The translations under genes were made by a program, and so were the position numbers. 64,000 nt of DNA from Nocardioides gansuensis (GTDB taxonomy: Bacteria; Actinomycetota; Actinomycetes; Propionibacteriales; Nocardioidaceae). Below the pieces are notes generated by a model. That model searched no databases, was not told the DNA's origin, and worked only from the letters and a program-made list of their open reading frames with translations. The stretch is from contig NZ_QDGZ01000001.1 in NCBI RefSeq assembly GCF_003076135.1, positions 496,001 through 560,000 of the forward strand. Reading direction: 5' to 3'. Below, in pieces: positions 34,658 through 44,138 of this stretch; the stretch's first letter is position 1, and each line of letters starts with the position of its first letter.

Positions 34658-37600
34658 TCAGACATTCCGGCGGTACTGGCCGCCTACCTCGAAGAAGGCC
34701 TCGGTCACCTGCTGGAGCGAGCAGACCCGGGCGGCGTCCATCAGGACGGCGAAGACGTTCTCGCCCGAGACCGCAGCCTCCTTGAGCTGCGCGAGCGCGG
34801 CCGGCGCCTCGGACGCGTGCTCGGCCTGGAACTCCCGCACCCGACGCAGCTGGGACTCCTTCTCCGCCTCCGTGGCACGGGCCAGCTCGACCTCCCTCGG
34901 GGAGGCCTCCGAGCCCTCCTTGACGAAGGTGTTGACCCCGATGATCGGCAGCGAGCCGTCGTGCTTGCGGTGCTCGTAGAGCATCGACTCGTCCTGGATG
35001 CGCCCGCGCTGGTAGCCGGTCTCCATCGCACCGAGCACGCCGCCGCGCTCGTTGAGGCGGTCGAACTCCGCCAGCACCGCCGCCTCCACGAGGTCGGTGA
35101 GCTCGTCGATGACGAAGGAGCCCTGGAGCGGGTTCTCGTTCATCGCCAGGCCCCACTCGCGGTTGATGATCAGCTGGATGGCGACCGCCCGGCGCACCGA
35201 GTCCTCGGTCGGCGTGGTGACGGCCTCGTCGTAGGCGTTGGTGTGCAGCGAGTTGGCGTTGTCGTAGATCGCGATGAGTGCCTGCAGCGTGGTGCGGATG
35301 TCGTTGAAGTCCATCTCCTGTGCGTGCAGCGATCGGCCGGAGGTCTGCACGTGGTACTTCAGCTTCTGCGAGCGCTCGTTGGCGCCGTACTTCTCCTTCA
35401 TCGCGATCGCCCAGATCCGGCGGGCGACGCGGCCGAGCACGGAGTATTCCGGGTCCATGCCGTTGGAGAAGAAGAACGACAGGTTCGGCGCGAAGTCGTC
35501 GATGTCCATGCCGCGCGCGAGGTAGGCCTCGACGTAGGTGAACCCGTTGGCGAGGGTGAAGGCGAGCTGGCTGATGGGGTTCGCCCCGGCCTCGGCGATG
35601 TGGTAGCCGGAGATCGACACGGAGTAGAAGTTGCGCACCTGGTGCTCGATGAACCACTCCTGGATGTCGGCCATCATCCGCAGCGAGAACTCGGTGGAGA
35701 ACAGGCAGGTGTTCTGGCCCTGGTCCTCCTTGAGGATGTCGGCCTGCACCGTGCCGCGGACGTTCGCGAGGGCGTACGCCGCGAGCTCGGCGCGCTCCTC
35801 GTCCGACGGCTCGCGCCCCTCCCTCTCGATGAAGCGGTCGACCTGCTGGTCGATCGCGGTGTTGAGGAAGAACGCCAGCACGGTGGGGGCGGGTCCGTTG
35901 ATCGTCATCGAGACGCTGGTCGACGGGTCGACGAGGTCGAAGCCGTCGTAGAGGGCCAACATGTCGTCGAGCGTCGCCACGCTCACACCCGACGTGCCGA
36001 CCTTGCCGTAGACGTCGGGCCGCGGGTCGGGGTCGCGGCCGTAGAGCGTCACCGAGTCGAAGGCGGTGGAGAGGCGGGTCGCCGGGTTGTCCTTCGAGAG
36101 CAGCTTGAAGCGGCGGTTGGTGCGGAACGGGTCGCCCTCGCCGGCGAACATCCGAGCGGGGTCCTCGGTGTCACGCTTGAACGGGAAGACACCGGCGGTG
36201 AAGGGGAAGAACCCGGGCAGGTTCTCCCGGCGCCAGAAGCGGACGAGCTCGCCGTGGTCGGTGAACCGGGGGAGCGAGACGCGGGGGATCTTGTTGCCGC
36301 TCAGCGACTCGCGGGTGAGCTTGGTGTGGATCTCCTTGTCGCGCACCCGCACGACCTGCTCGTCGCCCGAGTAGGACTCCACGACCGCCGGCCACCCGGC
36401 GATCTGGTCGGCGAGCTCGTGCGGGACGGCCCTGCGCGCCTCGTCGTACAGGCGCTCGAGGGTCTCGACTCCGCTCGACCGACCGCTCGGCTGGTCGAGC
36501 GCAGTCGAGACCATCCCCCGCACCGCCTCGACCTGCTGCAGCCGGCGGGCCGCCTCGGCGAGCTCCTCGGTGCGCGCGTGGTAGCCGCGGACCGTCTCGG
36601 TGATCTCGGCGAGGTAGCGCACGCGATCGGTGGGCACGACCTGGCGGATCCCCGAGGAGTGCCGCACGTCGACGTGGGGGAGGGTGCCCTCGGAGACGGG
36701 CAGGCCGAGGCCGGCGAGCTCGTCGCGGAGGTGCTGGTAGAGCGCGGTGACGCCGTCGTCGTTGAACGTCGCGGCGCTGGTGCCGAAGACCGGCATGTCC
36801 TCGGGCCGCTTGCCGAAGGCCCCGCGGTTGCGCACCAGCTGGCGGCCGACGTCGCGCAAGGCGTCCTTGGCGCCGCGGCGCTCGAACTTGTTGATCGCGA
36901 CGGTGCTGGCGAAGTCGAGCATGTCGATCTTCTCCAGCTGGGAGGCGGCGCCGAACTCGGGCGTCATGACGTAGAGCGACGTGTCGACGAACGGCACGAT
37001 CGCCGCGTCGCCCTGGCCGATGCCCGGCGTCTCGACGATGACCAGGTCGAAGCCCGCCGCCTTCGCCACGGCGATCACGTCGGCGAGGTGCTCGGGCACC
37101 TCGTGGGCGCCGCGGGTGGCCAGCGAGCGGAAGAAGGTGCGGTCGCCGTCGAGGGAGTTGGCGCGGATGCGGTCGCCCAGCAGGGCACCGCCGCCCTTGC
37201 GGCGGGTGGGGTCGACGGCGATGACGCAGATCCTCAGCTTGTCCTGCTGGTCGGTGCGGAAGCGGCGGACCAGCTCGTCGGTGAGGCTGGACTTGCCGGA
37301 CCCGCCGGTGCCGGTGATGCCGAGGACGGGCACGGTGCGGAAGGCCGCGGTCTCGCGGAGGCGCTCGAGCATCTCCTCCGGCAGCTGGCCGGTCTGCGCG
37401 CCGGTCATCGCGCGGGCGACGGAGAGGCGGTCGCCGGAGAGTACGTCGTCGAGGCAGGCGGCCTTCGCCTGCCACGGGTCGAAGTCGCAGTCGGCGACCA
37501 CGGAGTTGATCATCCCGACGAGCCCCATCCGCTGGCCGTCCTCCGGCGAGAAGATGATGACCCCGGACTCGCGCAGCCGGGCGATCTCGGCGGGCACGAT

Positions 37601-37906
37601 CACGCCGCCACCGCCGCCGACGACCTTCACGTGGTCGGCGCCGGCCGCGCGGAGGGACTCGACGAGGTACTCGAAGTACTCCACGTGGCCGCCCTGGTAG
37701 GACGACACCGCGACGCCCTGCACGTCCTCCTCGATCGCCGCGTCGACGACCTCCTGGACGGAGCGGTTGTGGCCGAGGTGCACGACCTCGCAGCCCTGGG
37801 CCATGAAGATCCGCCGCATGATGTTGATCGACGCGTCGTGGCCGTCGAACAGGCTGGACGCAGTCACCAGGCGGACCGGGTGGGTGGGGGTGTGCAGGTC
37901 GGGCAC
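34658..37906 (-). CDS. icmF: Fused isobutyryl-CoA mutase IcmF
   Basis: A 1082-residue fusion. B12-binding domain about 8-145 (DGHDASIN at 21-28, with the lower-ligand His23; SSYQGGH; GGGGGVIVP). MeaB-like GTPase chaperone about 190-400 (P-loop GTGGSGKS 199-206, ETPGIGQGD, INKFERRG). Large mutase barrel about 540-1082 (RFKLLSKDNPATRLSTAFDS, SISGYHIAEAGANP). It interconverts isobutyryl-CoA and n-butyryl-CoA (or related pairs) with adenosylcobalamin. GTG 37906 has GAGGGAGA upstream. Residues 466-482 in the linker before the mutase domain are encoded by a palindromic repeat. It is divergent from a MarR gene with a shared operator. Confidence 0.95.
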   Translation of the reverse strand: MPDLHTPTHPVRLVTASSLFDGHDASINIMRRIFMAQGCEVVHLGHNRSVQEVVDAAIEEDVQGVAVSSYQGGHVEYFEYLVESLRAAGADHVKVVGGGGGVIVPAEIARLRESGVIIFSPEDGQRMGLVGMINSVVADCDFDPWQAKAACLDDVLSGDRLSVARAMTGAQTGQLPEEMLERLRETAAFRTVPVLGITGTGGSGKSSLTDELVRRFRTDQQDKLRICVIAVDPTRRKGGGALLGDRIRANSLDGDRTFFRSLATRGAHEVPEHLADVIAVAKAAGFDLVIVETPGIGQGDAAIVPFVDTSLYVMTPEFGAASQLEKIDMLDFASTVAINKFERRGAKDALRDVGRQLVRNRGAFGKRPEDMPVFGTSAATFNDDGVTALYQHLRDELAGLGLPVSEGTLPHVDVRHSSGIRQVVPTDRVRYLAEITETVRGYHARTEELAEAARRLQQVEAVRGMVSTALDQPSGRSSGVETLERLYDEARRAVPHELADQIAGWPAVVESYSGDEQVVRVRDKEIHTKLTRESLSGNKIPRVSLPRFTDHGELVRFWRRENLPGFFPFTAGVFPFKRDTEDPARMFAGEGDPFRTNRRFKLLSKDNPATRLSTAFDSVTLYGRDPDPRPDVYGKVGTSGVSVATLDDMLALYDGFDLVDPSTSVSMTINGPAPTVLAFFLNTAIDQQVDRFIEREGREPSDEERAELAAYALANVRGTVQADILKEDQGQNTCLFSTEFSLRMMADIQEWFIEHQVRNFYSVSISGYHIAEAGANPISQLAFTLANGFTYVEAYLARGMDIDDFAPNLSFFFSNGMDPEYSVLGRVARRIWAIAMKEKYGANERSQKLKYHVQTSGRSLHAQEMDFNDIRTTLQALIAIYDNANSLHTNAYDEAVTTPTEDSVRRAVAIQLIINREWGLAMNENPLQGSFVIDELTDLVEAAVLAEFDRLNERGGVLGAMETGYQRGRIQDESMLYEHRKHDGSLPIIGVNTFVKEGSEASPREVELARATEAEKESQLRRVREFQAEHASEAPAALAQLKEAAVSGENVFAVLMDAARVCSLQQVTEAFFEVGGQYRRNV
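36461..36512. repeat. Intact palindromic repeat inside icmF
   Basis: Left arm GGTCTCGACTCCGCTCGACC (36461-36480) and right arm GGTCGAGCGCAGTCGAGACC (36493-36512) match as a palindrome at 19 of 20 positions around a 12-nt spacer. It is translated as VSTALDQPSGRSSGVET in the linker of IcmF. Confidence 0.88.
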
Positions 37907-37936
37907 GGGGTCTCCCTCGTCGAGATTCCTAGGAAG

Positions 37937-37962
37937 TCCTAGTATTTAGTCGATACTAGGAT
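37937..37962. promoter_or_regulatory. MarR operator and promoter between icmF and marR
   Basis: TCCTAGTA (37937-37944) and TACTAGGA (37954-37961) are perfect 8-bp complements with a 9-nt spacer. A TAGGAT box (37957-37962) on the plus strand would start transcription near 37969. The palindrome overlaps it, so the MarR protein probably represses its own gene and icmF. Confidence 0.65.
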
Positions 37963-37998
37963 GTCCTACCAATGTGGGCAACCCGAGGAGGGGTGCAG

Positions 37999-38484
37999 GT
38001 GGACCCGATCCGAGAGGCGCACCGCCAGTGGGTCGCCCACGGGTGGGGGTCGGCCGCTGACGGCATGGCGATGGTGACCTCGGTGGTCCGCGCCCACCAG
38101 CTGCTCATGGAGCGGATCGACGCCGTGCTGCGCCCTCGCGACCTGTCGTTCGCGCGCTACGAGGTGCTCCGGGTGCTGTCCTTCACGCGCACCGGCGAGC
38201 TGCCGATGGCCCGGCTCGGCTCGCTGCTCCAGGTGCACCCCACGTCGGTGACGTCGGCGGTCGCCCGCCTGGAGAAGCAGGGGTACGTCGTGCGCACACG
38301 CTCGGACGCCGACCGCCGGGTGGTGCTCGCGGCGATCACCGACGCGGGCCGGGAGGCGGTCGAGGAGGCGACCGTCGGCCTCAACTCGGAGGTGTTCGAG
38401 AAGCCGGGCATCGACGACGTGGTGACCCTGACCGGGCTGCTGGCCGAGCTGCGCGCGGCGGCCGGCGACGCGGTGGACGGCTGA
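37999..38484 (+). CDS. MarR family transcriptional regulator
   Basis: A 161-residue winged-helix dimer protein: LRPRDLSFARYEVLRVLSFTRTGELPMARLGSLLQVHPTSVTSAVARLEKQGYVVRTRSDADRRVVLAAIT carries the helix-turn-helix and wing (DxRxxxV/L). GTG 37999 has a strong GAGGAGGGG 5 nt upstream; ATG 37972 would add nine residues without one. It is divergent from icmF with an 8-bp-arm palindrome between, and is likely a sensor of an acyl-CoA or related compound (inference). Confidence 0.87.
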   Translation: MDPIREAHRQWVAHGWGSAADGMAMVTSVVRAHQLLMERIDAVLRPRDLSFARYEVLRVLSFTRTGELPMARLGSLLQVHPTSVTSAVARLEKQGYVVRTRSDADRRVVLAAITDAGREAVEEATVGLNSEVFEKPGIDDVVTLTGLLAELRAAAGDAVDG

Positions 38485-38495
38485 CCGGGCGCCGG

Positions 38496-39266
38496 TCAGC
38501 CCAGGTCGGCGGCGAGCTCCTTGCCTGCCTTGGTGAGGAGCGGGACGGCCCGCTCCACGAGGTCCTCGGTCATCCGGGTGGCGGGACCGGACACCGAGAC
38601 GGCCAGCCGGGTCGGCAGGTCGGGCACCGGCACGGCGACACAGCGCACCCCGACCTCCTGCTCGCCCTCGTCGAGGGCGTAGCCGTGCTCGGCCGTCCAG
38701 GCCAGCTGGCGGGCGAACTCGTCGGGGTCGGTGATGGTGTTCTCGGTGTGCCGCGGCATACCGGTGCGCTGGAGGATGTCGCGCACCTGCTCGGGCGGCA
38801 TGGCCGCCATCATCGCCTTGCCGACGGCCGTGCAGTGGGGGAGGACCCGGCGGCCCACCTCCGTGAACATCCGCATCGAGTGGCGCGACTGGGCCTGGGC
38901 AACGTAGACGACCTGGTCGCCGTCGAGCATGGCGAGGTTGGCCGACTCGCCGAGCTCGTCGACGAGCCGGGCGAGGTAGGGGCGAGCCCAGGTGCTCAGC
39001 ATGTGCGACGAGGTCTCGCCCAGGCGGATCAGCTTCGGACCGAGCACGTAGCGGCGCGACTCGTCCTGGCGCAGGTAGCCGAGGTCCACCAGGGTCCGCA
39101 CCAGCCGGTGGATGGTCGGCAGCGGCAGCCCCGACTCGGCTGCCAGCTGGGAGAGTCCGAGCGTGCCGCCGTGGTCGGCCATGGTCTCGAGCAGGCCGAA
39201 CGCGCGCTCGATCGACTGGACGCTGCCGCCGCGGGTGCGGCCGTTCGCCTGGGTGGCCTCAGTCAC
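38496..39266 (-). CDS. allR: IclR family regulator, AllR-like
   Basis: A 256-residue protein. The N-terminal HTH is VQSIERAFGLLETMADHGGTLGLSQLAAESGLPLPTIHRLVRTLVDLGYLRQDESRRYVLG; the C-terminal GAF-like effector domain holds VAQAQSRHSMRMFTEVGRRVLPHCTAVGKAMMA. It resembles Streptomyces AllR, the repressor of the allantoin and glyoxylate genes, which sits beside aceB as here. GTG 39266 has AGGGG 6 nt upstream. A TCCG.AT..CGAAA box lies just before it and before two target operons. Ligand not known here; allantoate or glyoxylate are obvious candidates. Confidence 0.87.
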   Translation of the reverse strand: MTEATQANGRTRGGSVQSIERAFGLLETMADHGGTLGLSQLAAESGLPLPTIHRLVRTLVDLGYLRQDESRRYVLGPKLIRLGETSSHMLSTWARPYLARLVDELGESANLAMLDGDQVVYVAQAQSRHSMRMFTEVGRRVLPHCTAVGKAMMAAMPPEQVRDILQRTGMPRHTENTITDPDEFARQLAWTAEHGYALDEGEQEVGVRCVAVPVPDLPTRLAVSVSGPATRMTEDLVERAVPLLTKAGKELAADLG

Positions 39267-39282
39267 TGCATACCCCTTGGAG

Positions 39283-39300
39283 TTTTCCGGATAGCGAAAA
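39283..39300. promoter_or_regulatory. AllR-type box upstream of allR
   Basis: TTTTCCGGATAGCGAAAA, located 17 bp upstream of the allR GTG. It shares 11 invariant positions with the boxes at 39368-39385 and 43279-43296. Confidence 0.6.
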
Positions 39301-39341
39301 GTATACGGGCCGTCGCGGAGGTGGCGGGCTCTGGAAGGGCC

Positions 39342-39385
39342 TTGCACCTTCCGTCTAGTAGATACTAGTATCCGCATAACGAAAT
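39342..39385 (+). promoter_or_regulatory. Promoter and operators of the malate synthase operon
   Basis: TTGCAC (39342-39347), an 18-nt spacer and TAGTAT (39366-39371) form a good promoter. A second palindrome CTAGTA-GA-TACTAG (39355-39368) overlaps the -10, and the AllR-type box GTATCCGCATAACGAAAT (39368-39385) covers the -10 and start site. Repression by AllR is likely; the CTAGTA/TACTAG half-sites are the same as in the MarR operator at 37937. Confidence 0.65.
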
Positions 39386-39413
39386 CCGACCTCGTTCTCG
39401 TCGAGAGGTTCCC

Positions 39414-39611
39414 ATGGCCAGTCCGAGCCCCGGCTACGCGATCCCCGTCCGGGTCGACACCCGCGCCATCTCGAGCGTCACGGGAGTCCTCGCCTTCCCC
39501 GGCCTGTTCCGGGGCATGCTGGACGCACAGGCCCGGGAGATCACCCAGCAGGTCAAGCTGGCCGGAGCCGTGGGACACGCCGCCTCGGGCGTGACGGAGG
39601 AGCGTCGGTGA
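39414..39611 (+). pseudogene. Remnant of NAD-dependent malic enzyme with large internal deletion
   Basis: A 65-codon open frame. Residues 1-24 (MASPSPGYAIPVRVDTRAIS) look like the N-terminal ACT region of actinobacterial malic enzymes. Residues 26-57 (LAFPGLFRGMLDAQAREITQ, then QVKLAGAVGHAA) match the C-terminal stretch LxFPGxFRGALDxRAxxI. Some 400 residues between are missing, leaving a frame-preserving deletion near 39486. GAGAGG precedes the ATG. It sits before aceB, and a malic enzyme there would convert malate to pyruvate. The small frame may still be translated and help initiate aceB (GGAGG at 39596). Confidence 0.72.
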
Positions 39612-39649
39612 CGGCCCACGCCACGCAGGACGACGAGAGAGGAACCGAA

Positions 39650-41250
<1,601 letters not shown>

Positions 41251-41254
<4 letters not shown>

Positions 41255-42504
41255 GCGACCCCGACGTCCTGGCCGACCAGCTCGACGCGATGCTGGCTGC
41301 CGACGACGAGCGGCTCGCCGCGGCGTACCCCGGCGACCGCGGCGTCCGGCAGCCCGTCCACACCGTCTACGTGCCGGGCGACCGCTACGACGCCGGCACT
41401 GTGACGGCGTGGAGTGCTGCCGCGGTCGAGGCGCTCGAGCAGTACGGCGGGTCGCCGGCGCAGCTCGCCGACGCGACCGGCCTCGACGCCGGACTGGTCG
41501 CGGACCTCGCCGGCCGGGTGCGCGCGAAGCTCGAGCAGCAGCCGATCGAGGACCTGCGCATCGACTTCGAGGACGGCTTCGGTGCCCGCCCCGACGAGGA
41601 GGAGGACGCGGCCGTCGTTGCGGCCGCCCATGCCCTCGCCAAGTCGGTGAGCGAGGGGACCGCCGCGCCCTTCCACGGGATCCGGTTCAAGAGCCTCGAG
41701 GCGCCGACCCGGCGCCGGGGCGTGCGGACGCTGCAGCTCTTCGTGCGCGAGCTGGCCGGGGCCGGCGGCCTCACCGACGGCTTCGTGGTCACGCTGCCGA
41801 AGGTCACCTCGGTCGCCCAGGTCGAGGCCATGGTCGCCGCCTGCGCGCGGCTGGAGGGCGAGCTCGAGGTGGAGCCCGGGCGGCTGCGGTTCGAGATCCA
41901 GGTGGAGACGCCGCAGTCCATCCTCGGCGCTGACGGCACCGTGCTCGTGGCCGGGATGATCCACGCCGGCGGCGGGCGGGTCACCGGCCTGCACTACGGC
42001 ACCTACGACTACTCGGCCTCGTGCGGCATCGCCGCGGCCTACCAGAGCATGGAGCACCCGGCCGCCGACCACGCGAAGGCGATCATGCAGGTCGCGGCCG
42101 CGGGCACCGGCGTGTTCGTCTCCGACGGCTCGACCAACGTGCTGCCGGTCGGCGATGCCGACGCGGTGCACGCGGCGTGGCGGCTGCACGCGCGGTTGGT
42201 CCGCCGCTCCCTGGAGCGAGGCTTCTACCAGGGCTGGGACCTCCACCCGGCTCAGCTGCCCAGCCGCTTCCTGGCTACCTACGCCTTCTACCGCGAGGGC
42301 CTGCCCACCGCGGCCGCACGGCTGCACGCGTGGGTGCACGGCGGCGAGTCCGGCTACCTCGACGAGCCGGCCACCGCGGCGGCGCTCGCCGCGTTCGTGA
42401 TGCGCGGGGTCGACTGCGGTGCGGTCACCGCCGACGAGGTCGGGTCGCTGATCGGGATCGACACCGAGCGGCTGGCGGTCCTGGCCCGCCGGCGCGTCGC
42501 CTGA
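41251..42504 (+). CDS. DUF6986 family protein, HpcH/HpaI aldolase-like
   Basis: A 417-residue protein with TIM-barrel segments related to citrate-lyase-beta/malate-synthase-like aldolases: LRIDFEDGFG, RFKSLEAPTRRRGVRTLQLF, VTLPKVTSVAQVEAMV, RFEIQVETPQSILG (metal-ligand Glu), HYGTYDYSASCGIA. The reaction is not established; coupling to malate synthase (ATGA) suggests a C2-C4 acid substrate such as glyoxylate or malyl-CoA (inference). The end is followed by the thiamine-binding gene, which has its own promoter. Confidence 0.82.
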
Positions 42505-42562
42505 GACGAGCCCTGCCCGCTGGGGGTCCTCATCCCGGGCACGGTGCCCTAGCCTTCCCTGC

Positions 42563-42838
42563 ATGCGCCTGGTCGCGGAGTTCACCACCGAGCCGTTCCA
42601 CGGGGAGGGCGAGCCGCCCGCGCACGCCCTCGCCGCGCTCCATGCCGCCGAGCATGCAGATCTCGACGTGGAGTTCGGCCCGCTGGGCACCACGGTGCGC
42701 GGGGAAGGCGACCAGGTGGTGCACGCGCTGGCCGACGTGCTGCGCGCGGCGCTCTCCCACGGCGCCTCGCGGGTGACCCTCCAAGTGGAGCCCGCCGACG
42801 TGGACGACGACCCGGACGACGACGAGCCCGATGACTGA
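42563..42838 (+). CDS. Thiamine-binding domain protein (MTH1187/YkoF-like)
   Basis: A 91-residue ferredoxin-like fold protein: MRLVAEFTTEPFHGEGEPPAHALAAL, DVEFGPLGTTVRGEGDQVVHALADVLRAALSHGASRVTLQVE match the single-domain thiamine-binding family. The C-terminus is an acidic tail (DDDPDDDEPDD). TAGCCT (42550-42555) lies 7 nt before the ATG, so the gene is probably leaderless. It overlaps the HTH gene by 8 bp. Its tie to purine catabolism is not clear. Confidence 0.78.
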   Translation: MRLVAEFTTEPFHGEGEPPAHALAALHAAEHADLDVEFGPLGTTVRGEGDQVVHALADVLRAALSHGASRVTLQVEPADVDDDPDDDEPDD

Positions 42839-43199
42839 GCATCACCCCCTGCTCGACGCGATCGCCCCGCTGCTCGAGCGCATCGAGGGTGAGGTCGTCG
42901 CGGCCACCGCGATGCGCCCCGGCGACGTACCCCTCGTCTGGGAGGGGGAGACCGTCGCCGCCGTCCGGCTGCCCGCGGACGACACCGCCGGCGCCACCTC
43001 GCTCGAGGATCTGATCGAAGAGGTCGCCGTCGAGGTGGGCGCGCCGCTGGCCGACCTGCCGCGGGAGGCCAAGCAGCGCGCCGTCCGGCTCCTGGAGGAG
43101 CGGGGCGCGTTCGCCTACCGGCGCTCGGCCGAGACCATCGCCGAGGCGCTCGGCGTCAGCCGGTTCACCGTCTACAACTACCTCAACCGCGCCCGCTGA
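42831..43199 (+). CDS. Helix-turn-helix protein with YheO-type C-terminus
   Basis: A 122-residue protein whose C-terminus ERGAFAYRRSAETIAEALGVSRFTVYNYLNRAR is a helix-turn-helix of the kind found at the end of YheO/DhaR-type regulators. The N-terminal 80 residues are acidic, with no sensing domain that I recognise. It is coupled to the thiamine-binding gene. It lies upstream of the uricase operon and may be a regulator of it. Family assignment rests on the helix-turn-helix alone. Confidence 0.72.
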   Translation: MTEHHPLLDAIAPLLERIEGEVVAATAMRPGDVPLVWEGETVAAVRLPADDTAGATSLEDLIEEVAVEVGAPLADLPREAKQRAVRLLEERGAFAYRRSAETIAEALGVSRFTVYNYLNRAR

Positions 43200-43220
43200 C
43201 CCGCTGACCTGCACATGATT

Positions 43221-43296
43221 TCAACAAACTGTTGACGTGGCCCGGGTCGCCGTGTCAGCCTCGGTATGTCGGAACTCCCCTTCCGCATTCCGAAAG
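43221..43296 (+). promoter_or_regulatory. Operators of the uricase operon
   Basis: A perfect palindrome TCAACA-AAC-TGTTGA (43221-43235) overlaps a TTGACG hexamer (43232-43237), a possible -35. Further on, the AllR-type box CCTTCCGCATTCCGAAAG (43279-43296) lies next to the AAGGAG ribosome binding site of uraD (43293-43298). No clear -10 is seen. Confidence 0.55.
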
Positions 43297-43306
43297 GAGC
43301 TGGTCG

Positions 43307-43798
43307 ATGACGCTCGACGAGCTGAACGCCGCACCCGACGCCGAGCTGCGCGCCCTGCTGCTCGCGTGCGCCGACGTACCAGCCTGGGCCGAGGCGGTCC
43401 TCGCCGGACGCCCGTACGCCGACGACGCGGACGTCGTGGAGGTCGCCGACAAGGCTGCCCGTGAGTTCACGCCCGAGGACGTCGACCGCGCGCTCGCGGC
43501 CCACCCGCGGATCGGGGAGAAGGCCCAGGGCCGGCGCACCGAGGCGGCCTGGTCGCGCGACGAGCAGGCAGGCGTCTCCCGGGACGAGCAGACCCGGGCC
43601 GCGCTCGCCGACGGCAACCACGCCTACGAGGAGCGGTTCGGCCGGGTCTTCCTGATCTGTGCCACCGGGCTCTCGAGCGAGCAGATCCTGTCCGCCCTGC
43701 AGCGGCGGCTGGCCCACGACGACGCCACCGAGCAGGCCGTGGTTGCCGACGAGCTCCGCAAGATCGCCCTCCTCCGACTCCGAAAGGTCCTGGACTGA
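43307..43798 (+). CDS. uraD: 2-oxo-4-hydroxy-4-carboxy-5-ureidoimidazoline decarboxylase
   Basis: A 163-residue helical protein: MTLDELNAAPDAELRALLLAC, AHPRIGEKAQ (with the catalytic His/Glu region) and NHAYEERFGRVFLICATGLSSEQILSALQRRL are typical. It decarboxylates OHCU to S-allantoin, the last step of urate breakdown. ATG 43307 has AAGGAG 8 nt upstream. It is the first gene of a five-gene purine operon, with uraH coupled by TGATG. Confidence 0.93.
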   Translation: MTLDELNAAPDAELRALLLACADVPAWAEAVLAGRPYADDADVVEVADKAAREFTPEDVDRALAAHPRIGEKAQGRRTEAAWSRDEQAGVSRDEQTRAALADGNHAYEERFGRVFLICATGLSSEQILSALQRRLAHDDATEQAVVADELRKIALLRLRKVLD

Positions 43799-44133
43799 TG
43801 AGCGCCATCACCACCCACGTCCTCGACACCGCCCTCGGGCGCCCGGCTGCCGGCGTACGCCTGCGGCTCGAGCGTGCCGACGGCTCCCAGACCCGCATCC
43901 TCGCCGAGGCCACCACCGACGACGACGGACGCGCCCGCGAGCTCGGCGCCGACCAGGTCGAGCCGGGCACCTACCGGCTGGTCTTCGACGTCGCGGCATA
44001 CGCCGCCGCGACCGGCCAGCCCTGCTTCTTCCCGGAGGTCGCGATCACCTTCGCGCTCACCGACGCCACCCAGCACCACCACGTCCCGCTGCTGCTCAGC
44101 CCGTTCGCCTATTCCAGCTATCGAGGGAGTTGA
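43798..44133 (+). CDS. uraH: 5-Hydroxyisourate hydrolase
   Basis: A 111-residue transthyretin-like protein: ITTHVLDTALGRPAAGVRLRLER at the N-terminus carries the catalytic His, HHHVPLLLSPFAYSSYRGS is the C-terminal signature with the YRGS tetrapeptide that marks HIUases. It hydrolyses 5-hydroxyisourate to OHCU. It lies between uraD (TGATG) and the uricase gene (5-nt gap, GAGGGAG binding site). Confidence 0.95.
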   Translation: MSAITTHVLDTALGRPAAGVRLRLERADGSQTRILAEATTDDDGRARELGADQVEPGTYRLVFDVAAYAAATGQPCFFPEVAITFALTDATQHHHVPLLLSPFAYSSYRGS

Positions 44134-44138
44134 CCCCC

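Noticed and set aside
34004..37942. Plus-strand open frame of 1312 codons opposite icmF
   Set aside because: It is exactly antisense to the complete IcmF gene, is rich in Arg/Val/Asp/His typical of GC-rich shadow frames, and shows no domain.
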